DNA from: Zygnema circumcarinatum
Taxonomy: Eukaryota > Streptophyta > Zygnematophyceae > Zygnematales > Zygnemataceae
Reading direction: 5' to 3'
DNA length: 47,794 nt
NCBI GenBank assembly: GCA_037447605.1
Contig: CM074804.1
Span: forward strand, 2,823,461-2,871,254
The notes under the pieces were generated by a model. The model saw nothing but the letters and a program-made list of their open reading frames with translations. It was not told the DNA's origin and ran no database searches. Each line of letters starts with the position of its first letter. Positions within the stretch are counted from its first letter, which is position 1. The position numbers were made by a program, and so were the translations under genes. Positions 20,161 to 31,346 of this stretch are shown piece by piece.

Positions 20161-21483
20161 ATGGGGCTGCAGGAATGGCAGTCCTTTTTGCCGTCTGATG
20201 AGGAGGCGGTGGCCTCTCAAGCGAAGAAGGAGAAGGCTCTCCCACCTCCTCTCCCGCTGTCGGGAATAAAAATAGCTATTAGGGCGGGAAGGGCAGTTCT
20301 ACTCAACACTGACCCGGACGCAACGGATGATTCTTCTGACGACGAAGAAATGATTCACAACGGAAAAAGGGCCTCTCAACGGCGCCGGTTGACATGTAAT
20401 CAAGGCTTGAAACCGTTAGGGTTACTGGCTCAGAAAAAAGCAGCAGCTTTTGCTGTGATGGAAAAATTGCAGAAACGAAATGGAGATGAAACGGATGCAG
20501 CAGCAGCCGCTCTGGAAGGCGAGGAAATCCCTGCACTGTTTAACGGAGGAGAAAATAAGGAGCATCAGTTCGGTGGTTTCTTCGCAGCTTCAGTAGAAAG
20601 GAACGCGGCAGAAACCCTCGGATGGGCTTCAGCAGGACTTCCAAATTCCATGCACTGTCTTGCAGAACAGGGTTTGGGAAAGTCTGTTGAAAAGGTTTCG
20701 GGAATTGTCGAGGACAGCGAGAGAGGAGTCGGAGGTAAGGAGCAGGGGAAGGGAGGCAAAGTTGGAGGGAAGGAACCACGAGGAACAACGCGCATGTATC
20801 GAGGAGTAAGGCAGAGGCCGTGGGGAAAGTGGGCAGCGGAAATTAGAGACCCTATGAGAGGAATTCGCATTTGGCTCGGAACTTATGACAGTGCAGAGAG
20901 GGCGGCTCGTTCATACGATGCGGCTGCCCGGGCTATCAGAGGACCGCATGCTCGGACAAATTTTCCGGACGAGGGAGTTTCTGTGGATGGAAATGTGTAT
21001 GAGGGCGGAGGAGGAGTAGTGCTGAGTGAGGGCGTCAACAATGCAAGTGATGGAGACGCCTTTCTGGCTTCGCTGAATTCTTCCAGGAAGAGGCAAAGAC
21101 GGAGCCCGCAGAAACAGAAGAAGGCCGGTGGAAGTTTTAGCAAGCTAGAGGTGGAGAAGGTGGAGATTGAGGTGGTGAAGGAGAGGGAGAGGGAGAGCGT
21201 ACAGGATGTAAGTGAGAAATCGGTGTTTTCGGAATGTGGCGTCTCTAGCTTGTCGGAGGAGTGGGAGGAGTGCCAGAGCTTGTCTGAGGAGGGACCCCTC
21301 TGGGAACTTCCGAGCAGTGAAGAGTTTGGGGAACTGATGCAATGTGAGATGTCAAGCGATCTTTTCCGCATGCTTCCGGAGGAGGATGAGAGCTGCCTCG
21401 GATTCATGGCGGAAATCGACGACATGCTGCTTCTCGACGGCTGCGGTGAAGACTTTTCGGATATTCCATCGAAGTTCTTCTGA
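20161..21483 (+). CDS. AP2/ERF transcription factor with CRF-type motif
   Basis: DNA-binding regulator of the ERF group; 440 residues from the Met at 20161, no intron. Near residue 50 lies [14 protein letters not shown], the hallmark of the CRF domain of cytokinin response factors (ERF group VI). The single AP2 domain spans about residues 213-270: [19 protein letters not shown], then [20 protein letters not shown] and [10 protein letters not shown]. The Ala of WAAEIRD and its final Asp mark the ERF rather than DREB class. Basic clusters ([15 protein letters not shown]) could be nuclear signals. The C-terminus is acidic ([18 protein letters not shown]), a likely activation region. The usual CRF C-terminal SP(T/S)SVL motif is not visible. 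The frame stays open upstream to a Met at 19888, but that 91-residue stretch is hydrophobic and unlike any ERF, and an acceptor-like TTGGGTGCAG precedes the chosen Met, so it is probably leader or intron. Confidence 0.9.
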   Translation: MGLQEWQSFLPSDEEAVASQAKKEKALPPPLPLSGIKIAIRAGRAVLLNTDPDATDDSSDDEEMIHNGKRASQRRRLTCNQGLKPLGLLAQKKAAAFAVMEKLQKRNGDETDAAAAALEGEEIPALFNGGENKEHQFGGFFAASVERNAAETLGWASAGLPNSMHCLAEQGLGKSVEKVSGIVEDSERGVGGKEQGKGGKVGGKEPRGTTRMYRGVRQRPWGKWAAEIRDPMRGIRIWLGTYDSAERAARSYDAAARAIRGPHARTNFPDEGVSVDGNVYEGGGGVVLSEGVNNASDGDAFLASLNSSRKRQRRSPQKQKKAGGSFSKLEVEKVEIEVVKERERESVQDVSEKSVFSECGVSSLSEEWEECQSLSEEGPLWELPSSEEFGELMQCEMSSDLFRMLPEEDESCLGFMAEIDDMLLLDGCGEDFSDIPSKFF

Positions 21484-22239
21484 GTCAAGGATTTCCAAGT
21501 CCCCCTTTGTGAGCTTAAGTTTCCTGTTCAACTTATAATAAGGTCTGATGTTGTTGCAGTGCATTAGGGTTCAGAAGACGGTGTGGGAGACCTCTCTGTG
21601 GAGAGAGGGTGTAAGGGAGAGGCTTTCATTTATGGTCGGTTGGTCGAACAGGATCTGTAGAAGCAGCTAGGTGGACTATTACTGTATACCAGTTTTGACC
21701 GTGGGTGTCGTGACATTTACATTCGTTTCCCTTTGAAACTGTCACTATTTCATTGATTCTCTTAGAATTAGGGTTCGGTCTTTCAGGGTTCAGGGTCACA
21801 CTTGCCTTATCAAGCGCTGTACGAGTGCGACAGGTCGTCGGTCCGTTAAGGTTTAGAGTTCAGGAGTTAGGATTCAGGCGCGCCTTGTTTTAGTGCACCG
21901 AGTCCACTTTACAGGAAACTGTCTGCTTGTAGCAGCTAGAGCCTATGCCTTCTCTTCATTGTGGGAGCAAACGTACCTGGTTTTAAGCCTGTTCTGGATT
22001 GTGGTTTGCAATTTTTCGTTTTGACAACTCTTTGTTTGACGTCGTTATTTTTTTGTTTGAACTGAGCAAGTATTGTGTAGTATATGCACTTCCGAAAGAC
22101 CCAAAAACGCACCCTTATGTAATGAAAATGTAAAATGTAATGACATTTCCCTTGGCTTGGAGAAGATGTCCATAAATCCAATCCAAGGTTTGAAAATTTG
22201 AAAAAGAAATACTTCGATCCAATATTTAATAAGGGAAAT

Positions 22240-23035
22240 GTCCGTCCAACATTGGTAGGGAGAGGGTGGGGGAAGAAGGGAGGGAAGTAGGGGCAGAAGG
22301 GGAGAGGCAGTGGGGTAAAGGAAATATGGGGAAAGGAGGGAAGCGGGAGGAAGATGGGATGACGGAGAGGAAGGCGGAGAGAGAGAGCGAATTGAGAAGG
22401 GAGAGGGAAGAGGGAGAGGGAGGCTAGGGGGGAAAGAAAGGGGGAGGGGGAAGCGGGGGGGGGGGGGGGNNNNNNNNNNGGGGAAGGGGAGATTGGAGGG
22501 GAGGGAGGGGGAGAGGGGGGAGTGGGGAAGGGGGAGGGAGTAGGGGAGGGCCCCGATGGGGGGGAGGGAGAACGGGAGGGGAGAGAGGGGGAGAGGGGGA
22601 AGGGAGATTGGAGGGGAGGGAGGGGGAGATTGGAGGGGAGGGAGGGGGAGAGGGGGGAGGGAGTGGGGAAGGGGGAGGGAGTGGGGGAGCCCCGATGGGG
22701 GGGAGGGAGAGGGGGAGGAGAGAGGGGGGGAGAGAGGGAGCTAGTTGGAGTGGAGTGGGAAGACGTGTGGCGCGAGGGGGATGGGGGAGGGGCAAGGGGG
22801 GAGAAGGGGGAGAAGGGGGAGAAGTGGGGGGGAAGGGGGAGGGAGGGGGGGGGATATGGGTGAGGGGTAGATGGGAAAGGGGACGGAGGAGAGGGAGAGA
22901 GTGTGGGAAGAGGGAGAAAGTGAGGGGGACAAGGGGAGGGGGAAAAGAGAGAGGTAGAGGGGAAACGGGAGAGAGAGAGTGGAGGGAGGGAGAGGTATAG
23001 GATGAGGGAGAGGGAGAGAGGGAGAGCAACTGCAA
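22240..23035. repeat. Long GGGAGAGGGG purine tract
   Basis: Roughly 800 bases of nearly pure purine, GGGGGAGGGAGA-like units, with local higher-order duplication: the segment CCCCGATGGGGGGGAGGGAG recurs near 22550 and 22690. It has many runs of four or more G on the plus strand, so G-quadruplex and triplex formation are plausible. Confidence 0.85.
22470..22479. other. Assembly gap (10 N)
   Basis: Ten N bases immediately after a run of at least fifteen G in the purine tract. The fixed size suggests a placeholder, so the true length here is unknown. Confidence 0.98.
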
Positions 23036-23290
23036 AGCATGCAACGGCGCCCGCACCAGCCACATTTGAACTTGGGGATGAGCTTTTAAAAATGTGACGA
23101 AAATTCAGCAATTGCTACTTTACAAACTGTCATGTACAGTTGTCAGTTGCTCACAACAGCTCAACAATTCTACCGCACCGCAGTCAGAAGCAGCTAAACC
23201 ACAGTTAATAACAACGCAAAAACTTCAAAAAAGGAGGACCTGTAATGGCACTTCTGACGAGCGTCCGTCCATCAAAACTGCATGTTCTCC

Positions 23291-24707
23291 TCAATATTTG
23301 TAGCCCTTCACGTGGAGGCTCTCTGTGGCAGCGTCGGAGGCAGCACCACCTCCGTACGTGCCCAGAGTAGCTTCTGAATTGGCCTTTGCGCGTTGCAAAA
23401 AGACTGCCTGGGCCTTCTCCACATTCTCATCCTTCCCAGCCCAAGTAGAAAGAGTGCTCTTCTGCAGAGCTCGGCCATAAGAGAAGGAAAGTGTCCATGG
23501 CTTCTTCGTCTCCAGCTTATTCATCGCATCCAAGTTGAGGGTGGCGTCCTCTTCACTTTGGCCTCCGGAAAGAAAGACAATTCCAGGCACCGCCGCAGGA
23601 ACAGTCCTCTGAAGGGTTCGCACAGTGAATTCTCCAATGGTTTTATTGTCGACCTTTGGACCTTCCGAGCCGGGAGTGATCATGTTGGGCTTCAGCAGGC
23701 TTCCCTCCAAAAGCACTTTGTGCTCATTCAGAGCCTTATACACAGCCGCAAAAACGCGTTCCGAGACTTCCGCACACTTCTCAATGCTGTGGCTTCCGTC
23801 CGTGAGAATCTCCGGCTCCACGATCGGAACAAGTCCATTTTCCTGACAGATGATAGCGTAGCGAGCCAGGCCCTGCGCATTCAGCTGAATAGAAAGTTCG
23901 GAGGGCTCCAACTCCCCGATCTTCAAGACTGCCCGCCACTTTGCAAAGCGAGCTCCCGCCTTGTAATACTCTGCGCAGCGCGCTCCCAAGCCATCGTGAC
24001 CCTGCGTCGTGGTTTCTCCATTGGTTCCAGCAATATCCACAACGCCCTTGTCGACTTTGATGCCGGGCAGAACGCCGGCTTCTGTGAGAACATCCACGAA
24101 GGGCTTTCCGGCTGCAGTCTTCTGGTAGAGCGTCTCCTCAAAGAGGATGACTCCGCTGAGGTATTGGAGAGCTCCGGGAGCTGTGAAGAGGAGCTCCCTC
24201 AGAGCTCTCCTGTTCGTTTCAACATTCTCCACATTGATGCTGGCGAGACGCTTTCCAATGGTGCCGGTGCTCTCATCGGCTGCAAGAATGCCTTTGCCAG
24301 GAGTGGCGATGTATTTGGCATTCTTGATGAGTTCATCTGCAAACGAACGCAGAGATCTAGGTTTCAGATTTTGAGGATTTGTAACAATATTCAAATGTCG
24401 GAATACAGGACGAGAAACGTAGTAGTGAGGAACTCATGTAGATTGCGAAATAATCGCCTAAGCCAGCATTTCAAGAGAAAAAAGGGTCTTCACCGTTCAG
24501 CTTCTACAAGATTTTATCACAAAATAGGAATCAAGAGTGACTCCAATGGAAAAAGAAAATGAGCATATCTAAGCAAAAAAAAAAAGGGCGGAGGACTGCA
24601 TCCACATAACTGTAAAAAAAAAAAAAAAATAGATCTTGGAAATTGCATACAGCAAGAACCTGTCTTTTTCTCACACAAACTCTCTCTCTCTTTCTCTCTC
24701 TCTCTCG

Positions 24708-24738
<31 letters not shown>

Positions 24739-24872
24739 CCTATCTCTCTCTCTCTCTCTCCCCCTCCCTTCAACTGATTCTGACTCACAGGGCAACGCTC
24801 TGATCCAGAACAAACCCTTCCCAGTCAACCTGTTTCCCGCTCACCTGCATACTTTCCCACATACGCAGACAT
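23291..24872 (-). CDS. FBA: Class I fructose-bisphosphate aldolase, cytosolic type
   Basis: Reversible cleavage of fructose-1,6-bisphosphate to dihydroxyacetone phosphate and glyceraldehyde-3-phosphate in glycolysis and gluconeogenesis. Two exons, 24872-24845 and 24336-23291, give 357 residues, the standard length. The short first exon encodes MSAYVGKYA, typical of cytosolic plant forms, and there is no transit peptide. Landmarks are [34 protein letters not shown], the substrate-binding region [10 protein letters not shown], the Schiff-base lysine in [11 protein letters not shown] (about residue 227), and [20 protein letters not shown]. The C-terminus ends in the expected Tyr (VKGYKY). The intron contains a CT-rich (GA-rich in the transcript) microsatellite next to the donor side. 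It is convergent with the CRF gene and in tandem with the lipoate ligase. Confidence 0.97.
24676..24768. repeat. CTCTTT/CTCTCT microsatellite in the aldolase intron
   Basis: Imperfect CT repeat on the plus strand, GA in the transcript, within the single aldolase intron (24337-24844). A poly-A run (24613-24630) lies nearby. Confidence 0.85.
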
Positions 24873-25712
24873 CTTGTCCGAAATGCGCGCGTGCAATGAC
24901 AGCGCGGAGCACTAGCAGGTAGGTGATCTCCTCCAAAAATTTGCTCGTTTCAAAATTTTCCTGCAGGTCGCTCGCGAGTCTTGAAGCAGCCGTGCCTGCA
25001 CGCGTGCTCCAACAGGGGGGCTTCCAAAACCTTTTGCTGCCCCTGCCCCTCGGGCAGGGGCAGCAACAAAAAACGGGCAGCATAAAACCCGGCAGACCTC
25101 AAAAAGTGGGCACCTCTAAACACGTTTCCAGTGCCACCCAGCGCTTCCGGGCAGACAAATCTTTTGTGCAGGATCTTCATAGAGTTTTTCTCCTGCCCGG
25201 AAGAATGCGGTCAGCTGAGTCTAACCCTTGGAGCCACTCTGCGCCATTCGTCGCACGTGCGAAGGCGACAACGATTCCGGAATGGAATCTCGGAGCGCTG
25301 CCCGAAGGCACTTGCAGAATCGACGGCCAGAAGGTCGTCCGTACGAAATCCAGTCCTCGGCCACGCGCCACGTGGCACTTTCGGGATGCGCCGTACCGTA
25401 CCCGAGAATCCGTAACCGCGCATGGGTGAGTCACACATGTAAGTTCCATGTGCAGTTAGTTGCATGCAAATGGGAATGACGCAGATTTCGCATTAGGCTC
25501 ACATGGAAACTGAACCTCAAGCCTCTTGTGGGCGTGGAACCACCCGGTCCTTAGAAGCCCAATTCTTTGAATGAATTTTCAGATTAATGCGCATGTCATT
25601 GTATCCAATGTACGTCTTATTTCCGAATGGCAACCCTCAACTCCAAACATATAGACAGAATCTCTTGAACGAAGAGGCAAGCCCTCTGAACATACTGAAG
25701 AATACTGTCACG
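24873..25712. other. Aldolase promoter side and lipoate ligase 3' flank
   Basis: No gene supported. It includes a perfect 33-base hairpin (25034-25066) and a GCGCCACGTGGCAC box near 25367. It would hold the aldolase promoter and 5' leader. Confidence 0.45.
25034..25066. repeat. Perfect 15-bp inverted repeat with 3-base loop
   Basis: Arm TTGCTGCCCCTGCCC, loop CTC, arm GGGCAGGGGCAGCAA. It lies about 160 bases upstream of the aldolase start codon, within the likely promoter or leader. Confidence 0.8.
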
Positions 25713-27563
25713 TCACGGATCCCTTGTCAGATCGTTCAACTTTTGCAACTCCTCCAGTCCGACCACTTTTGTGGATCGGGGGTGTTCTCTGAGAGCAACT
25801 GACTCAGCAACTGAGAGCGAACTGGGTTCAACATGGAACCACATGGAAAGGGCGTTTTCAACAGATTCAATGAATCCAGTCCGGGAAGCGACGTGGTCCT
25901 TCATTCGCGAAACGAAAGCGTCGTGCCCTCGGCCCTGCATTTGCTCCAACCCCCCCTCCCCCCATAAGGATCGCAAGGTACAAACTTGCTACTATTGGGG
26001 GCCATAAAGCAAAAAAAAACCCACAAATGTTAAGCCCCGGCTATGTTTTAGGGATCAAAATGAAAGCCTCCAAAACTAGCACGCTGTAGGGTTTCATATA
26101 GAGCGTAAAACCTAGAGATTTCGAACCCCAAAATGCGTTTTTCCCGACCTTTGTTCACAAGGCAGAAGCATTGACCACCTTGAATCATAGAATTTAACTT
26201 CTCGGTCGTTGTAACCGCAACAAACGGATGGCTGACGAACACATTCACCTTGGAACAAAACGGGGAGGGCGCTCACCTGACGGTACTGAGGAGCCTTTTG
26301 GGGTATCTTCAAGTAGGACATCCGACGATCGTCGTAGTCCCAAAGGAAAGACGTGTGATGAAGCCATCGATTCTTCGTAATAGATTGCGCATTTCCTCCA
26401 AACTTTTTCTCTCCCAGAACATAATCTACGAAGACGCAAATCCATGCTCCGCAACCGTTATCAGTTAAGCAAACAAGGACACAGACTTGCGCACAGTTGT
26501 ACTGAAGACAAAACTGTGCCATCAGATGTTGCCAGCACTCCCTCTTCAAGAGCCACTCATCACAACACGATGTCCCAATTGCACCTCAAACCCTCATCGC
26601 ATCACTTCCCTTCCAACTTCAGTCCCTCAAACTTCCTCCCTTCCTTACTCCTTCCCAACTGAGCGCCCTTCATATGCTCACCGTTCTCCCGGAGTTGAAA
26701 GCCTGGCACATTCTTGAAGGCCGGCACATAGAACTGCTCTGTCCACTGCATTATCGGGCGGGGGTAAAGAGCTACATGCGGAATGTCGCTAGCAGAGCAA
26801 ATTAAAGTTACAAAAATGGTTCCCTCATCGACCACTACGGTGCCGCCACCACTGAAGCGTCTGATGACCTGGCAACCGTCCTGCATGACAGCTGGCAGCT
26901 CCAGAAGCTGAGCAGGTTTCCTGCACTGCAACGCCAAATGGGGAAAGCCGCACATTTAGAAGCCGTGATTAAGGTTTGGAAGTTTAGGGTTTTCAAGATA
27001 TGTGCAGTGTCCATAGTTAAGGGATTTAGGAATGTAGGGTTTGCGCAAAAAGCAATCCAAAATCTCAGTCTTTCGACGTTCTGACAGGAGAAATTGGTGG
27101 AACTTCAGTTTTCCTCCCTCTCTCTCTATCTTTCTCCTTCTCAGGTATTTTACCTCCTGTCCTCTCCCTCATCCCTATCCTTCTTCCTCATCTCTCTCAG
27201 TATTCCCTCTCTCCCCTCCTCGTTTTTCATCTACCTGTCGGTTGTCCCTTTTCCCCTGTCCTTTTCCTCTCCCCTCTCTCCCCTCGCCCCTCTTACCGCT
27301 CCCCTCTCGCCACTCCCCTCGCCCCTCTCCCCGCTCCTCTCTCCCCTCTCTCCTCTCCCCTCTCCTCCCCCCCTCCCTCCCTCCCTCCCTCCCTCTTCTC
27401 ACCCCGAGATGCCCATGACGACAGCGGGCGAGGCGGCCCCGTCGTTGATAAGGCACCAGCTGCGCGCGTCGGCGCGGAGGAGCGCTTCCTCCAGCTGCAG
27501 CTGCCGCAGGATGGGGAGCCCGCGCACCCGCACCAGCTGCACGCTCGCCGCCCGCGCTGCCAT
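25713..27563 (-). CDS. LPLA: Lipoate-protein ligase A family protein
   Basis: Attaches lipoate (via lipoyl-AMP) to lipoyl-domain proteins such as E2 subunits of 2-oxoacid dehydrogenases and the glycine cleavage H protein. Four exons, minus strand: 27563-27403, 26920-26682, 26425-26277, 25934-25713; 771 bases, 256 residues, close to the plant LPLA length. The order of motifs is family-typical: LQLEEALLRADARSWCLIND, VVMGISGKPAQLL, the nucleotide/lipoate loop RRFSGGGTVVVDEG (residues 74-87), YPRPIMQW, then the catalytic lysine in EKKFGGNAQSI (K141), NRWLHHTSFLWDY, and RMKDHVASRTGFIESV. No clear presequence is present; the more upstream in-frame Met adds only Gly/Arg/Glu-rich sequence. The first intron has a pyrimidine-rich plus strand (purine-rich transcript) next to the donor. 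Head-to-head with the NHL gene over 900 bases. Confidence 0.94.
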
Positions 27564-28462
27564 GGCGCCCCCCTCCTCGCGCTGCTCCCTCCCTCCCCTC
27601 CCTTCCCGTGCTTCCCCCGAGCGCCCCCTTCCCCCTGCCAAGTCGAGGCCCCGCGCCGCGCCGGCCGTGCCGTGCCGTGCGTCCGTACAGCGCGCTGCCG
27701 CACTTCGTTCGTTCGCCCTGTACGGCCGGACCGGTCCGGTCAGGTCGGCTGCTGCCGCCGCCTGTCGCGAACAGGCCCCGCTCCGCCCCGCCCCGCCAGC
27801 GGCTCCACCAGGGAGGGAGGGCGGGAGGGCGGGAGGGTGGAGTGCGAGGCCCTCAGGGGGGGGCCCGCTGGAGCTGCCACGCGGCGGCCGCGTCCCTGCG
27901 CCACGCGGCAGTCGACCCGCGACGCGCCGTGACTGCCGGGCCGGCCGGGCGGGGTTCGAACCGCGCTCGCCCGCCCGCCAGAACAGGCCGCACGGGACGG
28001 CGCGGGGCGGGACCTCTCGCTCCCTCCCTCGCCCTGGAGTGTCGCCGCAGGGTGGCCAGTCAGCGCTTTTTCAACAATCGAAAAGGCGCGTCACGTTGCG
28101 AGCTTTCCTCCCCGGCAGCGTAGTCCAATGCGCCCTCGCCACGTGGCGATTTTGAGCGTCCGCCGTGGCGGCAGGCTGCCGCCCCCGCGATCCGGACGCG
28201 TGCCAGCGTGGCACCGCGACCGCGTGCGGCGGCCAGGCTTTATCCTTTCGAGTCATGTGGCGCCGCCCTATTGGCATACGCGATCGCGTTCTGTGGAGCT
28301 TTCCACGGAGCGTTCCACCACGCGCAGACGTGGCAGCCACGTCGGCGCCACGTCGACCAAGCCCGCCTTGCTGGAGCCTGAAACCCGCCCGCTCCCCATC
28401 AGCATCCACAGCCCTTCCTCCTGCAAACCTGGTGACGTCCCGGGCCGGACGCTGCAGTAGCC
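27564..28462. promoter_or_regulatory. GC-rich bidirectional promoter, lipoate ligase and NHL gene
   Basis: A 900-base, strongly GC-rich region between two divergent start codons. It contains the perfect palindrome CCGGACCGGTCCGG (27726-27739), the box GCCACGTGGC (28138-28147), and further ACGTGGC/GCCACGTCG elements at about 28325-28360. These ACGT-core boxes resemble bZIP/bHLH sites. No TATA box is evident. No ORF here has coding features. Confidence 0.5.
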
Positions 28463-31346
28463 ATGAGGGCGGGCGCGGGGGCGCGGGGGCGGTGGAGCGC
28501 GCTGGCGGGGGCGTTCGCGGCCGCGCTGGCCATGGCGGCGGCGGGGGGAGGCGCGGGGGCAGGTGGGTGTGGCAGCAGCAGGACATTGCGCTCTTGCAGG
28601 AGGCGCTGGTGTGCGGAGGAGTCTGGTGTTCAAGCTCAGATTTAGGGAGGGGGTCTTCTTTGAGCGATTTCATTGAAAATTTAAGTATTCAGGCTTCACA
28701 GAGCCAACAGTAGCAGAATTGAATTCAGATAAAAGGAAAAGTAATGTGGAATACATCAATTATAATAACTACAAAATGTATAAACCCCATCGCCAAAGAC
28801 TGTTTGATCCACGTCTATAAGCTTCTAGCAGTTTGTATCTCGAAAGTTGAATGGCCGTCAATTCAATCATGAAGCCAGTCATCATGTGGCTTCATGTTCA
28901 CATTCAGATAAGCCTAAAACGTAGCTTTTTGTCCTTTATCGACTGGATAGACTGATAGACAAACGTTACTTGTTATTCTTATATTTTCCAGGAGATTCAT
29001 GTCCGTACATTACCAAAGTATTTGAAGGCGGCGATACAAAACTGCTCCAATTCGGGGAAACCGATTGGCTCCCGGATGGCCGCATCATCCTTATTGACGG
29101 AACCAAGCCGTGCATTGTTAGTTTTTCGCCCTCCAAATGTCCAGGTACAATGCATCTTTCTAACCTTCAGTTGAAAGGAAATCGCTCGATTTCGAGTCCT
29201 GTGGCCTTGCGGACATTTGGGTTCTCGTTGGTATGTTGATGCAACGAAATCATCATCTTTGACCACCCATCATGCATCATGTGTTGACTGTCATGCATTG
29301 ACGTTTCTCTCATCATCATGCATGACCCATCATTACACATCAGATATCACACACATCATTCGACAAGCTTCAATGCATCAACAGTCATCCATCCATCATC
29401 AGTCCATCATCCATCGTAGATCACACATCACATATCGCATCATTCATCAGTCATCAAGCATCAAGACACCAATTTAGGATCCTTCACCAGCCACTACCTA
29501 TCGTGCATCACACACCATTCAATATTAGCCGCAATCATGCATGATCATCTTTGAATTGTTCTAAAGCGGCAATCCACGATTTCTCTATGTGATAGTAGAA
29601 CCTTGTGGTTCGCGTATTAAAAAGTAGAGAACTAGTCTTTTCGCCGGCCTTGCAGAATGCACAATGGAAACTTTTGCAGGCGATTGTAACGTATCCGGAT
29701 ATGATGACGGCCGCGCAACATTGGCCAAATTTGGAACACTTTCTGACTTAGTCGCCGACCGACACGGCAACGTCTTCATCCTTGATAAGACGAATCATGC
29801 AATTCGCATGTACGTTGCGGCAACAGGTAGTTGTTGACATCTTGAGGATAGTAATTGACTCATTCTTTCAGCTTTTCTATGTCTTGTAGGGGCTTCAGTC
29901 AAGTATTTGAAGGAGTAATTGATTGCATTTGTCATTATGTGCTGCAGGCAATGTAACAACTCTTGCAGGCGGAAAGTCCGAGTGTGAACCAGGTGATGAC
30001 AAGTTCCATGAAGGTCTTGGTTACGTGGTCTATAACGAGGCCAACTGTTCGCTACTAGTGCTGGACAACTGGAAAAAGCAGATATGGGAAGTTAGACTGC
30101 CTGGAAACTGTAGTGATGCTGCTGCAGACGACAAAGCAGGAGACAACGATGGTTGGAATAACACCGGTGAGGATCATCCCCTTATCTTTTTAAATGTCAT
30201 ACTGTTCGTTCCAGAATATGTGGTCATGTTCCTCTGGTGTGTTTATGTGTGTATGCTGAGATTTGAATGGTTCTAAGGGTTTGCAGGATGGGCGAATATT
30301 GTTTTGGAGTGTGCCAAATGGGGAGGAGCGGCTCTGCTCGGCTCCCTCCTTACGTTGCTGGCAATGCGACCTGGCGGGGTCCGAAATGTATTTTTTATTC
30401 CAGTAATCATTGTGGTGAGCTACATGGACACTCTTATGCCCTAAACTTTTAAGACCTTTTTATGAGCAATACTTAAATAAATTAAGGAAAAAAAAGAAGG
30501 GGGAACATTTGGAACCAAATGCTATGTTATATAAACAAGAAGCCATTCAAATTGAATCGAATCGCCTAACAGCTTCACAAATCGTATTGGTATTGGTTTT
30601 CTTGGCTCCCTTTGTTCTCCTCTCTTCTCTTTCTTCTCTCTTGCAATCCCTAACTCTCACAATTCTCCCATGTAACCTGACATCAGCGCGATGTCGGGGT
30701 TTTGCTAACGCGCACATTATACAATGGGGCCCACACATTTCAGCACCTGATATCGTCCATTGGAGGCTCCTTCTCATCCGCATCTTCTACTATCTCTACT
30801 ACTAGCACTACCACTCCCACGCCCACTCTTACTCCCGCAGATGACGAGCACCATCCCCCCATCCCTAGAGGTGATATTGGGACAATTACGGCACAGCCCA
30901 ACACACCATCATTTGGCATACTTCAAGCCTTCACCGCGCCCTTGAATAAATGGTGGAGAGAGGGAGAGAAGGAGGGAGTTGAGCAGCCTTCATTGATTGA
31001 TCTTGATGCGGAGGTCCCTGAAATGCATGCTGCCCAGCTGCCACATGTGGAATTTCCAGAGGGGCAGTCATCTGTAGATGGAATTTCCGGACACTCTTGG
31101 GGAAATTTCGAGGAAGTTGGGAGCGTTTCTGGAGGGGGAGAGAAGCTGGAGATTAGAGAGGAGGAAGAGGAGGGAGCTTTGGAAGTCAATATGAGAATGG
31201 AGAGAGGGCTTGGGGGAGCCCATTTTGATCTTGTGACAGGAGCTGAATACGTTTCTAAGGCTGAGGAGGGCATAGGAGCCTCGACTCACAGATCGATTGC
31301 TTTTGTGGATGAGAAGGACTTGGAGAAGTGGGTCAGGAAGCTGTAA
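28463..31346 (+). CDS. NHL-repeat membrane protein with signal peptide
   Basis: Plant-type NHL domain protein; exact function unknown to me. Six exons: 28463-28562, 28992-29144, 29680-29826, 29948-30166, 30287-30414, 30744-31346; 1350 bases, 449 residues. Exon 1 encodes a signal peptide (Arg-containing start, then an Ala-rich core). Exons 2-4 encode blades of a beta-propeller: TDWLPDGRIILIDGTKPCI, GRATLAKFGTLSDLVADRHG with NVFILDKTNHAIRM, and VTTLAGGKS followed by YVVYNEANCSLLVLDNWKKQ. There are paired Cys and N-glycosylation sites (NVT, NCS), which fits a lumenal or extracellular propeller. Exon 5 encodes a membrane span (GAALLGSLLTLLAM and FFIPVIIV). Exon 6 encodes a Ser/Thr-rich then acidic tail, probably cytosolic, ending EKDLEKWVRKL. 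The exon 5-6 junction is less certain than the rest. Intron 2 is full of CATCA repeats. Confidence 0.85.
29240..29480. repeat. Degenerate CATCA-rich repeat in NHL intron 2
   Basis: Irregular array of CATCAT, CATGCATCA, ATCCATCATC and similar units between 29240 and 29480, continuing weakly to 29550. It has no constant spacer and no long repeat unit, so it is a decayed microsatellite and not a CRISPR array. Confidence 0.7.

Larger units (their letters stand above)
21484..23290. other. Convergent intergenic region, CRF to aldolase
   Basis: It holds the 3' flanks of both genes. Between 21770 and 21880 are degenerate AGGGTTC/AGGGTTCAGGG units; 22240-23030 is the purine tract with the assembly gap described separately. 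Minus-strand frames of up to 391 codons cross this tract and are Pro/Ser repeat translations. Confidence 0.5.

Noticed and set aside
21936-23111. 391-codon minus-strand Pro/Ser-rich ORF across the gap
   Set aside because: Translation of the purine/pyrimidine tract, includes the N gap, and similar repeats are open in several frames.
23393-24562. 389-codon plus-strand ORF opposite aldolase
   Set aside because: Antisense shadow of the aldolase exon; the minus strand encodes a complete, well-conserved enzyme and the plus translation has no family features.
27094-28155. 353-codon plus-strand ORF over lipoate ligase exon 1 and promoter
   Set aside because: GC-rich and pyrimidine-tract translation (Pro/Ser/Arg) antisense to the ligase exon; no conserved motif.
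29240-29480. CRISPR-like repeat array
   Set aside because: Units are short, irregular CATCA words without constant repeats or unique spacers, inside an intron of a eukaryotic gene.
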